Source: Kordia sp. SMS9 | GTDB taxonomy: Bacteria; Bacteroidota; Bacteroidia; Flavobacteriales; Flavobacteriaceae | Length of the DNA: 64,000 bases | Reading direction: 5' to 3' | Assembly (NCBI RefSeq): GCF_003352465.1 | Contig: NZ_CP031153.1 | Coordinates: 3,930,001 to 3,994,000, forward strand | Shown: positions 8,996 through 18,025 of the stretch, piece by piece | Numbering within the stretch: the first letter of the stretch is position 1 | How the letters are laid out: each line of letters opens with the position of its first letter | Position numbers and translations under genes: made by a program | Notes under the pieces: model-generated | What the model was told of the DNA's origin: nothing | The model's database searches: none | What the model saw: only the letters and a program-made list of their open reading frames with translations

Positions 8996-9544
8996 ATGGA
9001 AATTTCAGGACATTGTAGTTTTTGTGAACATAAAGAATTTGACTTTACAAACGGAAATTTATGTGGATTGACAAAGCAAAAAGCAGATTTTTCTCGAAAA
9101 TGTCCCAAAATAACTTTTGGAAGTAATGCTAAAGCCAAGATTGTGGAAATCAACACGGAATACAAACAACTGCAAGATGAAAAACTAAAAGTAATATATC
9201 ATTTAATTTTATCTTTGTTTATTGGTACAGTTATCATTATAGGTATTGTCTATTTTATTGAAATGCTTTTTAAAATTGGTGTTTTTTATACAAGCGTTCT
9301 CACAGAAAGAGAAGCTAGGATTCTTACGGAAAGTCTTTTTGCAATTATAGTAGGAATTTCATTAATTGGATATGCATTTGCACCTTATATAAAATATACA
9401 AATGCCAATAGTGCAGCAAAAGCTCAAAAAAAACGCATGGATACTTTTTTTGCATTGTATGATTATGATTATAAGATTAATTTTGAAGATGAAAACCCAC
9501 AAACTGCCGTAAAATTATTTAGATCAAAACGACCTGTAAAATAA
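8996..9544 (+). CDS. membrane protein with N-terminal four-cysteine zinc-ribbon-like motif
   Basis: 182 residues. The N-terminus has Cys7-X2-Cys10-X12-Cys23-X12-Cys36, a spacing that suggests a zinc-binding knuckle on the cytoplasmic side. Two hydrophobic segments follow (about residues 71-95 and 113-132) and then a soluble tail. No named family was recognised. The upstream protein has the same membrane topology without the cysteines, so the two may work together; this is inferred from position only. Confidence 0.6.
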   Translation: MEISGHCSFCEHKEFDFTNGNLCGLTKQKADFSRKCPKITFGSNAKAKIVEINTEYKQLQDEKLKVIYHLILSLFIGTVIIIGIVYFIEMLFKIGVFYTSVLTEREARILTESLFAIIVGISLIGYAFAPYIKYTNANSAAKAQKKRMDTFFALYDYDYKINFEDENPQTAVKLFRSKRPVK

Positions 9545-9560
9545 GTAAGTAGATAAATTT

Positions 9561-10391
9561 ATGAAAAAACTAACCATCGACCAGATTATCACAAAAATTG
9601 AGCAAGAAGCACTGTTTGAAGCAGTTTCTTCCGATTATTCGTTTACGATAAAAATTGACAAATACGTTCCGTATGCGTGTGGTGCGGTACACGACGGACA
9701 TCAGTTTCGCCGAGAACTCTGGGAAAATTGCATGCACACCGAATACGATCGTTGGTTTGAAGAAGATCCAGCCACGAAAGAAATGGTACAAACACATCCG
9801 ATTGTGATTGCAGGAATGGATTCTCGTTTTGAATACGATTTAAACCGTGCGCCCGAAAGTGCTATTTACGAAGATGCTTGGGGAAAACAATTGTGGCATG
9901 CGCCTTTAGCTGATGACATGAAGCAGAAAAGTTTGGCAAAACACCACAATTTCTATAAAGTTGTACACGCATTGATGTCAAAACTTGAAGAGAAATTCGG
10001 CGTTTGTGTTGTTTATGACATGCATTCATACAACTGGAAACGCTGGGAGCGAGAAGTGCCAACCTTTAATTTGGGAACATCTAATGTTGATAATGAACGT
10101 TTTGGTGGAATTATTGAAGATTGGCGCGCGTTGTTGTCAAAAATTGAACTGCCAAACGGAATTGCAGCTACTTCAAAAATTAACGATACGTTTCAGGGGA
10201 ATGGATATTTTTTAAAGTACATCACACAGCATTTTAGTAACACCTTAGTTTTGGCAACTGAAGTAAAAAAGATATATTGCGACGAAATTGATCAGATCAT
10301 GTTCCCCGAAGTGGTTTCTGCCGTTGAAAAGGCATTGAAAACCCTTATTCCACAGCATGCCGACGATTTTTATCAAACATATAACAGCTAA
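9561..10391 (+). CDS. N-formylglutamate amidohydrolase (FGase) family protein
   Basis: 276 residues. Features of the FGase family include VPYACGAVHDGHQF near the N-terminus, DSRFEYDLNRAPESAIY, VYDMHSYN and the C-terminal LATEVKKIYCDE. The classical reaction is N-formyl-L-glutamate to glutamate plus formate in histidine degradation, but no hut genes are nearby. Here the neighbour 18 bp downstream is a DUF1704 metallopeptidase and an ATP-grasp ligase is upstream. That suggests the protein deacylates or deamidates another small peptide or amino-acid conjugate. Confidence 0.8.
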   Translation: MKKLTIDQIITKIEQEALFEAVSSDYSFTIKIDKYVPYACGAVHDGHQFRRELWENCMHTEYDRWFEEDPATKEMVQTHPIVIAGMDSRFEYDLNRAPESAIYEDAWGKQLWHAPLADDMKQKSLAKHHNFYKVVHALMSKLEEKFGVCVVYDMHSYNWKRWEREVPTFNLGTSNVDNERFGGIIEDWRALLSKIELPNGIAATSKINDTFQGNGYFLKYITQHFSNTLVLATEVKKIYCDEIDQIMFPEVVSAVEKALKTLIPQHADDFYQTYNS

Positions 10392-10409
10392 GAAAAGAAC
10401 GTAGTACGA

Positions 10410-11567
10410 ATGAATGATACCAATGTAGCGAGCAAAGTGCTTTTTGAAATTGATAAGAATATTGACGACTTAGTAAAAAAGGTTGAGTTGTTGAGTTATG
10501 TCAATCCATTAAATATGGAAGAAGAAAAACAAAAATTCTTTCAGTCCAAATACTTAACAGATCCAAAATTTACCTATCCACAAATGGATTTTGATCGGTT
10601 TCGCTTGCATCGCGAATTGTTCTCACAGCCTATTGAACGTATTGAAAATGCAAATACAAGAGCTTTGTATGAAGACATTATTTATGCGTATTCTGGATTG
10701 ATTCAATGTATTGAAACTATTGGAACGAAGCACAAATTCTATTACAACAGTTTGCATTCGTTTGGAACACCGAAAGAACAAGATGTAGAAAATGCAAAAT
10801 TCATTCTCCATTTTGAAGAAGAAGATCCGAACGAGGAACAATTTCAACCTAAATACACTGCAGCAGAAACAGCAGCATTGTTCCGAGAATATTCTAAACA
10901 ATACGATTTTTCATATCATATTAAATTTTCAAAAGATATGAGCGCTATTGCCATGGTGTTGAACAATATCAAAACATTGGTGATTAATGAAAAACATATA
11001 TTTTCAGACAATGAAATCGCGGTATTGACCAATCATGAAATTGGTGTACACATGGTAACCACGATGAACGGATTGTTGCATCCATTGCATATATTTTCCA
11101 ACGGTTTTCCAAATTACGAAGAAACCCAAGAAGGATTGGCGGTTTTTTCTGAATATATGAGTAATAATCTGACGGTGAAGCGATTGAAAGAATTGGCATA
11201 TCGTGTGATTGCTGTAGATAGTTTGGCAAAAGGCTATTCGTTTTCGCAAACGTTTAGATTGTTCATTAATAATTATGATTTAGATAGAGAAACGGCGTTT
11301 AATATCTCTACAAGAGCGCATCGCGGTGGCGGATTTACCAAAGATTATCTATATCTCACAGGACTTAAAAAAGTGTACAATTACTACAAATCTGGCAAAG
11401 ACTTACAACCTTTATTGCGCGGAAAAATTACGTTGGATTATTTGGAAAGTATTGATTCGCTGGCAAAAAATGGTTGCGCTGTCGATTCAAAGCACATCAC
11501 CGATTCATACATGGAAAACAACAATACCAACAAAACTGTGGATTTTATTTTAGAGAATTTGAAGTAG
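10410..11567 (+). CDS. DUF1704 / QEGLA-motif zinc metallopeptidase-like protein
   Basis: 385 residues. The zincin motif is NHEIGVHMVTTMNG (HExxxH) near residue 211, followed by the family's hallmark ETQEGLAVFSEYM, whose Glu is a likely third zinc ligand. Databases call bacterial members flavohemoglobin expression-modulating QEGLA motif proteins; eukaryotic relatives are tubulin detyrosinases of the MATCAP type. The bacterial role is not established. The pairing with the FGase gene 18 bp upstream points to peptide or conjugate turnover. Confidence 0.85.
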   Translation: MNDTNVASKVLFEIDKNIDDLVKKVELLSYVNPLNMEEEKQKFFQSKYLTDPKFTYPQMDFDRFRLHRELFSQPIERIENANTRALYEDIIYAYSGLIQCIETIGTKHKFYYNSLHSFGTPKEQDVENAKFILHFEEEDPNEEQFQPKYTAAETAALFREYSKQYDFSYHIKFSKDMSAIAMVLNNIKTLVINEKHIFSDNEIAVLTNHEIGVHMVTTMNGLLHPLHIFSNGFPNYEETQEGLAVFSEYMSNNLTVKRLKELAYRVIAVDSLAKGYSFSQTFRLFINNYDLDRETAFNISTRAHRGGGFTKDYLYLTGLKKVYNYYKSGKDLQPLLRGKITLDYLESIDSLAKNGCAVDSKHITDSYMENNNTNKTVDFILENLK

Positions 11568-11573
11568 TTTTTA

Positions 11574-14489
11574 TCAACGTTTTAATGTAAAATGTCCTGT
11601 ATAGGTTCTGTTGTTGCTAGGGCGTTCCACCAAAAACCAATAATCTGAAGAAGGCATCGGTCTTCCGTTATATAAACCGTCCCATCCAGGCGATTCAGGC
11701 TTTACAATTTTTAACAGTTTTCCATAACGATCAAAAATATAAATTCGTAAATCTGCTTCGGCTGTAGACGAAATTATTTGCCAATAATCATTAAAACCAT
11801 CATTGTTAGGCGTAAAGAAATTTGGATAGAATAATAAATTGATATCTTCACTCACCACACCACAACCATTTTTATCTCTTACATACACCGTAAGGCTGCC
11901 AGGTGCTAAGTTTGTAAAAATTGGACTGTCTTGATAGCCACTACCGTCTATTGCATATTCATAATCTCCAATACCTGAAGCAATGATTTCAATTTGATTG
12001 TTGTTCAATGTCCAATCCTGAATTTCAACAGATTCTATGATGGCTTCATCAGATTCAATCACTTGAAAGGTTTGTATATTGCTACAACTTATTGCGGGAG
12101 AAGATAAATAATTGTTGGTTACGGTAACGGTATAGGTTCCTGCTTGTGTGACTACTATTGACTCCGAAGTTTCTCCTGTGCTCCACAAATATTCATCGTA
12201 GCCACTATCAGCAGTGATTACTATGGACTCGTTCGTACATACAATAGCAATCATTGGTTCCGTATCTACATTAGGAGTTTCTTTTACTTCTATAAAAAAT
12301 GAAGTTGTATCGTAGCAATTTGCAGCGTCAGCATTTTGAATACGGACAAATATTTCTTGCGGATTGGCTTCGTTAGTGTATTGTTGAGGAATTGGGTTTA
12401 GGTCCATATCTGCATCTTCTTGGCTCGTGTAATAGCTAATGGTAAAACTCCCAGTTTGTCCATTCAATACAAATTCGTCTTGGGTAGCTACATCAAATAT
12501 TTCAAATCCATCATTGCTGACATCATCACAAGTAATTAAATTTTCTACAGGATTTGCAATGAATTGTGTAAACATATTCAGTTCAAAACTAGTGACGACA
12601 AAACAATTGGGATATTGACTGTTTTCTTTACGAATATGTAGTGTTTGATTTGTATTTTGCAGCATGTAATTTGGCGCTATTCTGTTAGTATCATTGGTAG
12701 CGTTTTCTTGTGTTTCATAGTAATATATGTTGAATGTACTATTGCTTTGACTGTCTAACACTTGTGCATCAAATTGTGATAAATTGATAAGTTCTTCGCC
12801 ATCGTTTAGAATATCACAAATATCGAGGCTTGCAATGGTGATTGTTGTTGGAGCTTCTGGAATAATTAAATCAAAATCACTAATTACATAACAATTAGGG
12901 TTTTCAATATTATACACACGTGCAAATATGGTTTGTGTACTATTTGTACTGGTATAATTTGTATCCAATGGATTGGTGTCATTCATAGCATCATTTAGTG
13001 TTTCATAATAGCTTACATCAAACATGCTTGTTGTGGGTTGCCCAGACAGCAATTCAGGATTTTTTGTGCTTAAATCAAAAAGTTCAATATCGTCATTGCC
13101 TTCATCATCACATATAATAAAATCAGTTACAGGCAATTGAATAGGATTTTCATAAATAGTAATATCTTGAGTAAATGATGCGGATTGTGTAGCAGAATTG
13201 ACAGTAACGTTAATAGTATATGTTCCAGGATTTGTGTAAATATGCGCAGGATTTACTTCAGTAGACGTGGTTCCATCGCCAAAATCCCACATGATAGCGG
13301 TAATGTTTTCAGTAGCACTCACAGAAAAAATAGTGGCATCACCAAAACAAGTTTCTGAGACTTGAATACCTACATTGAAAAATGATTGAATAAATGGTGG
13401 CAAGCCTTGTTTGCATTGTCTGCCATTCAAATTAACACCTTCATTTACATAATTACATGCAAGACCGTCTGCTTCAGGATCATTAATAACACCTATATAC
13501 GTTCGATCAGGTCTTGCGTAATAAATTTTGCCATCAACCGCTAATTGTAACGCAGCACGTTCTTGAACTTCATAATAAATTTCTACTCTTGAATTTTGAA
13601 TATTTGATGCTTCTAAATCAAATTGATGCAAATAGGCATCATTAGAAGAAATTCTTCCAGAAGAAACATATACTTTTGAAGAGCTTAGTGAAAATTCGGC
13701 ACAATATGCTCTTGCTTCCACATCTAATTGTGCTATTTCATTACTAACAATTCCTGTAATGTTGTCGAAACGATGATAACAAACATGTTCAAATTCCTGA
13801 TTACAATTAATAATTTTCTGAGAATCTGGAGAAATTTTCAAATATCCTCTTTCGTCATTTGAGCTACAAGCACTATGTGTAGAAGTAACTGAATTTATAT
13901 TAATTCCCAAATCTGTAATTCTAAACGCATGGTAGGTATCGTATGTGGTTTCTGCTCCGGTGAGTCCCGCATACGAAATAACCCAATAACCAGAATCATC
14001 ATCATTAATAGCAGCTATTTTTTCAGCGCTATTTTCAAGTAATGATATATTTTTTCGCCCAACAATAACGTCTCCGTTGCCACCATTAAGATTTAAATCG
14101 ACTAAACTATAGTAAAGTCCACCATTAGAACTTACATCATTTACACAAAAAACAAAGTATAAATTGGGTTGGTTTGGATAGGGAACAATAATACCAGATT
14201 GAGAACTTGAAGGATCACCTTCTAAACCAGTTCCATTGGGCATTATAGTATGATTTCGATCCCAAACCGTAATTCCATCTGTGTAAAATAGAAGTTCTCC
14301 TGCGGGATTAGAAATTGTGGCACAACCTTCCAAGGTATCAAGTTGCCCGTCTGTCAAAGCTACGGGACTTCCACTACTAAAGTCTAATCCTGCATTCTCA
14401 CCAAAATACCATATATTGGCTTCTCCTTGTGCGAAGCCCAAAGTGATATTACAAATAAAAAAGAGAAACAGTACAACTTTATTTTTCAT
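11574..14489 (-). CDS. T9SS-secreted PKD-domain protein with gliding-motility-type C-terminal domain
   Basis: 971 residues. A signal peptide ends GFAQ, with Gln as the probable first mature residue. The N-terminal 380 residues look like a beta-propeller-like repeat region. One PKD domain follows (IMWDFGDGTTSTEVNPAHIY), then four similar repeats with the CDD/CDI...YYET(L/Q)..A..DTN pattern, and at the end a T9SS type B sorting domain (FFTPNNDGFNDYW ... IYIFDRYGKLL ... GWDGLYNGRPMPSSDYWF). It should be exported by the type IX system and attached to or released from the surface. Its stop is 6 bp from the convergent DUF1704 stop. Confidence 0.88.
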   Translation of the reverse strand: MKNKVVLFLFFICNITLGFAQGEANIWYFGENAGLDFSSGSPVALTDGQLDTLEGCATISNPAGELLFYTDGITVWDRNHTIMPNGTGLEGDPSSSQSGIIVPYPNQPNLYFVFCVNDVSSNGGLYYSLVDLNLNGGNGDVIVGRKNISLLENSAEKIAAINDDDSGYWVISYAGLTGAETTYDTYHAFRITDLGININSVTSTHSACSSNDERGYLKISPDSQKIINCNQEFEHVCYHRFDNITGIVSNEIAQLDVEARAYCAEFSLSSSKVYVSSGRISSNDAYLHQFDLEASNIQNSRVEIYYEVQERAALQLAVDGKIYYARPDRTYIGVINDPEADGLACNYVNEGVNLNGRQCKQGLPPFIQSFFNVGIQVSETCFGDATIFSVSATENITAIMWDFGDGTTSTEVNPAHIYTNPGTYTINVTVNSATQSASFTQDITIYENPIQLPVTDFIICDDEGNDDIELFDLSTKNPELLSGQPTTSMFDVSYYETLNDAMNDTNPLDTNYTSTNSTQTIFARVYNIENPNCYVISDFDLIIPEAPTTITIASLDICDILNDGEELINLSQFDAQVLDSQSNSTFNIYYYETQENATNDTNRIAPNYMLQNTNQTLHIRKENSQYPNCFVVTSFELNMFTQFIANPVENLITCDDVSNDGFEIFDVATQDEFVLNGQTGSFTISYYTSQEDADMDLNPIPQQYTNEANPQEIFVRIQNADAANCYDTTSFFIEVKETPNVDTEPMIAIVCTNESIVITADSGYDEYLWSTGETSESIVVTQAGTYTVTVTNNYLSSPAISCSNIQTFQVIESDEAIIESVEIQDWTLNNNQIEIIASGIGDYEYAIDGSGYQDSPIFTNLAPGSLTVYVRDKNGCGVVSEDINLLFYPNFFTPNNDGFNDYWQIISSTAEADLRIYIFDRYGKLLKIVKPESPGWDGLYNGRPMPSSDYWFLVERPSNNRTYTGHFTLKR

Positions 14490-14538
14490 AAAAAAGGCAC
14501 CTAAAATTTTAATGTATTACGTATAGAACAAGCATACC

Positions 14539-14572
14539 AATAAAGTACCTTTTAAATTTACTTTATTTTTTT
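14539..14572 (+). terminator. hairpin AATAAAGTA/TACTTTATT with T-run
   Basis: A 9-bp perfect stem with an 11-nt loop followed by a T-run. It lies in the 361-bp gene-free region (14490-14850) between the divergent PKD-protein and hydrolase genes, so it does not terminate a + strand gene that I can see. It may be a chance AT hairpin or part of the leader of the minus-strand gene. The rest of the region holds no convincing gene; weak -7-like TATCTTA is near 14820. Confidence 0.3.
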
Positions 14573-14850
14573 AGAATAGTATATGTTTTTTCCGATAAAA
14601 CTATCAAGTGAAACGTAACGTAGGTGATTTCTACTTCCAGAAGCATTCAACAGGTAAAAAAATGTTTTATGAACAGTAGTTTAAAACTATTCTTTAAGGA
14701 AATGCGATATATGAGTATATGTATGGAAGTACTATTAAGAAAATTCTATGTTAAAAGTAGATGAAGAGTGCTTTTTTAATAAACTTCTATAGGATTTTTC
14801 AAGAGTTGCCAAACTTTTCCTATCTTAAGACTTTAAAACAAGAAACGTAC

Positions 14851-15711
14851 ATGTCATACTGGGCACTTGGAATTTTCATTTTTATCATTATCTATATCAT
14901 TTCGAATATAGTGCTATATTTTCTACAAGAACGCTTTATTTTCAAAGCTGAAAAACTGCCGACTGATTTTGAGTTTGACTATGAAAATCAAATTTTTGAT
15001 GAATACAATATTGAAGTCGATCCAGGCGTCAATATCAACGGAATTCACTTTAAAGTCCGCCGTCCAAAAGGTGTCGTTTTATATTTAAAAGGAAATTCCA
15101 GAAGCATCAAAGGTTGGGGAAAGTTTGCCGTCGATTTTACACGGTATGGTTTTGATGTCTTGATGGTAGATTATCGCGGTTATGGAAAAAGTACTGGAAA
15201 ACGTACAGAAGCTGGCATTAAAAGAGATTTACAGTACGTGTACGATCGTTTAAAAGAACAAGTAGACGAAAAGTATATTACACTATACGGAAGATCTTTA
15301 GGGTCAGGATTTGCTACAAAATTGGCGTCTAGCAACAATCCACGTTTATTAATTTTAGATGCGCCGTATTACAGCGTAAAACACATTACGAAACGCTTTT
15401 TGCCCATCATGCCGATGTCGTTAATTCTGCGATTTCCTGTAAAAACGTATCGTTGGATTGAATATGTAAAATGCCCGATCAAAATTATTCATGGTACGAA
15501 TGACAAGCTTATTCCGTTCAAAACGAGCGTGAAGCTTTCTAAAATCAATCGAAAATGGGCGCGCTTATATCCTGTCATTGATGGCGGACACAACAATTTG
15601 CACACATTTCCGCAATACCATCGTTTTTTAGAAGAAATATTACATTCTGAATTGCCAAAAGAAATAGATCCAAAAAACTCCAGTTTAAACTTTAGAAGAA
15701 AAAAAGCGTAA
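14851..15711 (+). CDS. alpha/beta hydrolase, membrane-anchored (copy 1 of a tandem pair)
   Basis: 286 residues from the ATG at 14851. The frame is open back to an ATG at 14761, but the 30 extra residues include a likely promoter region and were not used. One N-terminal membrane helix is followed by a hydrolase fold with VVLYLKGNSRS, DYRGYGKSTG, nucleophile elbow GRSLGSGFA, IIHGTNDKLIP (acid) and DGGHNNLH (His). The family resembles BEM46/YqkD-type hydrolases; the substrate is unknown. The next gene begins directly after the stop and is a paralogue. Confidence 0.85.
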   Translation: MSYWALGIFIFIIIYIISNIVLYFLQERFIFKAEKLPTDFEFDYENQIFDEYNIEVDPGVNINGIHFKVRRPKGVVLYLKGNSRSIKGWGKFAVDFTRYGFDVLMVDYRGYGKSTGKRTEAGIKRDLQYVYDRLKEQVDEKYITLYGRSLGSGFATKLASSNNPRLLILDAPYYSVKHITKRFLPIMPMSLILRFPVKTYRWIEYVKCPIKIIHGTNDKLIPFKTSVKLSKINRKWARLYPVIDGGHNNLHTFPQYHRFLEEILHSELPKEIDPKNSSLNFRRKKA

Positions 15712-16512
15712 ATGAAGTTCGTAAAACGTGTAGCTATTGCACTTATTGCCTTATATTTGTTGCTGATTTGTATGTTAGTTGCCTTTCAAGAAAAAATAAT
15801 ATTCCAAAGCGAAATCTTGCCGCAAGATCACGTGTTTACGTCGTCTGTTCCTTTTGAAGAATTATATTTAAAAGCGTCAGATGATGCCATTTTACATGGA
15901 TTACACTACAAACAAGAAAATCCGAAAGGCGTTCTTTTATATTTTCACGGAAACGCACGCACCATAGAATATTGGGGAGAATGGGCAGAAGGTTTGTCTG
16001 CAAAATACCAGTATGACGTAGTCATTATGGATTATCGCGGCTATGGAAAAAGTATCGGCGAACGCCAATATCACAAAATGCTGGATGATGCCTTATTATT
16101 TTACGACTACACAAAAACAAAATTCTCTGTAGACGAAATCACAATTTTTGGTCGTTCCCTTGGTGGCGCTTTTGCAACGTACACCGCCACACATCGAAAA
16201 GCAAAGCAATTACTATTAGAATCTACTTTTACAAGTGTATATGAAGTAGGAAAAAAACGTTTTTGGTTTTTACCATTGAAGTGGTTGCTGAATTATCCTT
16301 TTCAAAACATAGAAAACATTCAGCAAATCAAGATACCAACTTATATGATTCATGGAACAAAAGATGCAGTAGTTCCGTATGAACACGGACAAGAACTCTA
16401 TCAAAAGTCGAGGAGTGGAACTAAAAAATTCTACACGATTTCCAACGGTTCACACAACGATCTCATCAGGTTTCCAGCATACTTTGAAGCTTTGGATGAA
16501 GTGTTGAAGTGA
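15712..16512 (+). CDS. alpha/beta hydrolase, membrane-anchored (copy 2 of a tandem pair)
   Basis: 266 residues, starting at the ATG that directly follows the previous stop. The plan is the same as in copy 1: an N-terminal helix (about residues 7-24), LLYFHGNART, DYRGYGKSIG, catalytic GRSLGGAFA, MIHGTKDAVVP and NGSHNDLI. Copy 2 has the canonical HGN oxyanion motif where copy 1 has KGN, so copy 1 may differ in activity. The tandem arrangement indicates gene duplication. Confidence 0.87.
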   Translation: MKFVKRVAIALIALYLLLICMLVAFQEKIIFQSEILPQDHVFTSSVPFEELYLKASDDAILHGLHYKQENPKGVLLYFHGNARTIEYWGEWAEGLSAKYQYDVVIMDYRGYGKSIGERQYHKMLDDALLFYDYTKTKFSVDEITIFGRSLGGAFATYTATHRKAKQLLLESTFTSVYEVGKKRFWFLPLKWLLNYPFQNIENIQQIKIPTYMIHGTKDAVVPYEHGQELYQKSRSGTKKFYTISNGSHNDLIRFPAYFEALDEVLK

Positions 16513-16651
16513 TGGTATTTTGTCTTTTTGTTGATTTGTCAATCTGAACTTAAAACAAATTAACAGATAACAAATTAACAAAAAAGAAGTTCAAACACTT
16601 ATTTGTTGCATCTTATAGTAGAATTGGTATAATTTAATCAACAACCAACAG

Positions 16652-17029
16652 TTACTTCAATTTAATCACAGTACCACGTTTTTTGGTAGATTGGTCTTCT
16701 AGCAAGTTATACTCTAACAAATACGAGTTTTCTGTGGTAGAAAGAATCTTCATCTGAATGGGTTTGCTATCCGAATAATCAATAGGACGCAATTTTCGAC
16801 CAATAAACTCACACTCATTCACCCAACGAATGGTAAACGTATCAATTTTATTATCATAATAATCAATACTCAAGGTATCTGTACGAACTGATTTCCCTGT
16901 TTTAGTTTCGCCGTTAAGTTCATACGTAAATTCGAAAGTTCCTGTTTTAAAATCGTTACAATTAACTTCTACATGATAACAAGAACTTAAAAATAAGGCA
17001 ATACAAATACTGAAAATGAAGTTTTTCAC
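16652..17029 (-). CDS. small lipoprotein of unknown function (GTG start)
   Basis: 125 residues if translation starts at the GTG at 17029. That gives a compact lipoprotein signal, (M)KNFIFSICIALFLSSC, with Cys17 as the lipidation site. The open frame runs back to 17083, but that N-terminus is a poor signal peptide and lies over a TATTTTTG-like promoter sequence. The mature part is beta-rich with two further Cys (near NCNDF and NECEF). Similar flavobacterial proteins are sometimes labelled DNA topoisomerase IV, which this protein does not resemble. Confidence 0.65.
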   Translation of the reverse strand: MKNFIFSICIALFLSSCYHVEVNCNDFKTGTFEFTYELNGETKTGKSVRTDTLSIDYYDNKIDTFTIRWVNECEFIGRKLRPIDYSDSKPIQMKILSTTENSYLLEYNLLEDQSTKKRGTVIKLK

Positions 17030-17243
17030 TAGAATATAGTTTTTGAATAAATTCTCTGCAAAAATAACCAAAAAAAGGATCAAAAATCTACTAAGTTTGG
17101 AAGTTTAAGCTTTGAAACAAAAGAAAGTTTATCAGTAACTAGCAACTAAGTTATGAGTTATGAGTCAGGACAAATAAACAAATCCACAAAAAACGAATAA
17201 ACAAATAAGAAGTTTATAGTTTAGGTTTTAAAACAAACAGAAA

Positions 17244-17257
17244 GTAAACAAGTTTAC
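17244..17257. promoter_or_regulatory. palindrome GTAAAC-AA-GTTTAC downstream of the XRE gene
   Basis: A perfect 6+2+6 palindrome using the same half-site (GTTTAC) as the octamer array upstream of the XRE gene. It lies in the 262-bp AT-rich gap after the small lipoprotein gene, where nothing else was seen. Confidence 0.4.
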
Positions 17258-17291
17258 CAGCAAACAGCAGCAAAACGACCAAATCAAAAAT

Positions 17292-17717
17292 CTATTTGTT
17301 ATAAGAATCAAAAGTACCATCCGTATAAAAAATAACAATCTTGTCAATTGTTTTTTGATTGGATGATGTATTTTGTGTTGGAAGTGATGTTGGTATATTT
17401 TCTTCTAGTGACAAGGTTGCTTGCACATTTGTCGACGTCGTTTTAGCTTTGGAAATTGGAGCAGGAGTTTTTACAGGTTCAGGTGTATCACTTTTAGGAA
17501 AACTCCCTTTTCCATTCAACAACCAATACAATTCTACTTCTGGAAAAGCACTTAAAATCTTCATGACAAATTCCAAACTTGGCTTGTTTCTTCCAGATAA
17601 AATATGCGAAATACTTGAGCGTTGTACACCTAAGCGATCGGCAAAAGCAGAAGCAGATACCTCGTAATATTCAATGACTTTTTTGAGTCTTTTAGTAAAA
17701 TCAGAAGTGTTTATCAT
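17292..17717 (-). CDS. XRE-family transcriptional regulator
   Basis: 141 residues from the ATG at 17717 (an in-frame TTG lies 9 bp upstream). The N-terminal 65 residues form a helix-turn-helix: FADRLGVQRSSISHILSGRNKPSLEFVMKIL, then FPEVELYWLLNGKGSFP. A Pro/Thr/Ser-rich linker leads to a short conserved tail, IDKIVIFYTDGTFDSYNK. It is a DNA-binding regulator. The sequence immediately upstream of its ATG is TGTTTACA, one of seven such octamers in the divergent promoter, so self-regulation is likely. Confidence 0.88.
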   Translation of the reverse strand: MINTSDFTKRLKKVIEYYEVSASAFADRLGVQRSSISHILSGRNKPSLEFVMKILSAFPEVELYWLLNGKGSFPKSDTPEPVKTPAPISKAKTTSTNVQATLSLEENIPTSLPTQNTSSNQKTIDKIVIFYTDGTFDSYNK

Positions 17718-18000
17718 TGTAAACAAAGGTTTTAAAAGTTGAATGTTTACAAATGTAAATATAATGTTTCACATCTACAAGAATACAATGTTAAACAATA
17801 CTCAAAAGCTATAATTTACTTTAATAAAACACTGTTAACTAATTGAAATTAAGTTATTTAATTGTTTATTTTAAATAGACTGTTTACAAAGGTTGCTTGT
17901 AAACAGCAAGTTACATAGATATTGAAGTAAACTGTTTACAATATTAAACAACAGTGCTATGAATTGTTGTTTACAATTGTAAAATATACAATGTTTACAT
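17718..18000. promoter_or_regulatory. array of seven TGTTTACA/TGTAAACA octamers (putative operators)
   Basis: Octamers start at 17718 (TGTAAACA), 17744, 17881, 17898 (TGTAAACA), 17933, 17968 and 17992; the rest read TGTTTACA. Pairs form dyads: 17881/17898 are inverted with 9 bp between, and 17927-17939 is the palindrome GTAAAC-T-GTTTAC. The first abuts the XRE start codon and the last ends 26 bp before the M14 ATG. These fill the whole 308-bp gap between the two divergent genes. Confidence 0.7.
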
Positions 18001-18025
18001 TTGTAACTCTTAATTGAAAACATAC

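Noticed and set aside
14761..14850. Longer N-terminus for the first alpha/beta hydrolase
   Set aside because: The extra 30 residues are not hydrolase-like and overlap a promoter-like sequence; the membrane anchor begins naturally at the ATG at 14851.
16652..17029. DNA topoisomerase IV label used for similar small flavobacterial proteins
   Set aside because: The protein is a 125-residue lipoprotein with no topoisomerase motif; the label appears to be a propagated error.
17718..18000. TGTTTACA octamers as DnaA boxes or an origin
   Set aside because: They do not match the DnaA-box pattern (TTATCCACA type), and no dnaA, dnaN or other origin-type genes are near; the arrangement fits regulator operators.
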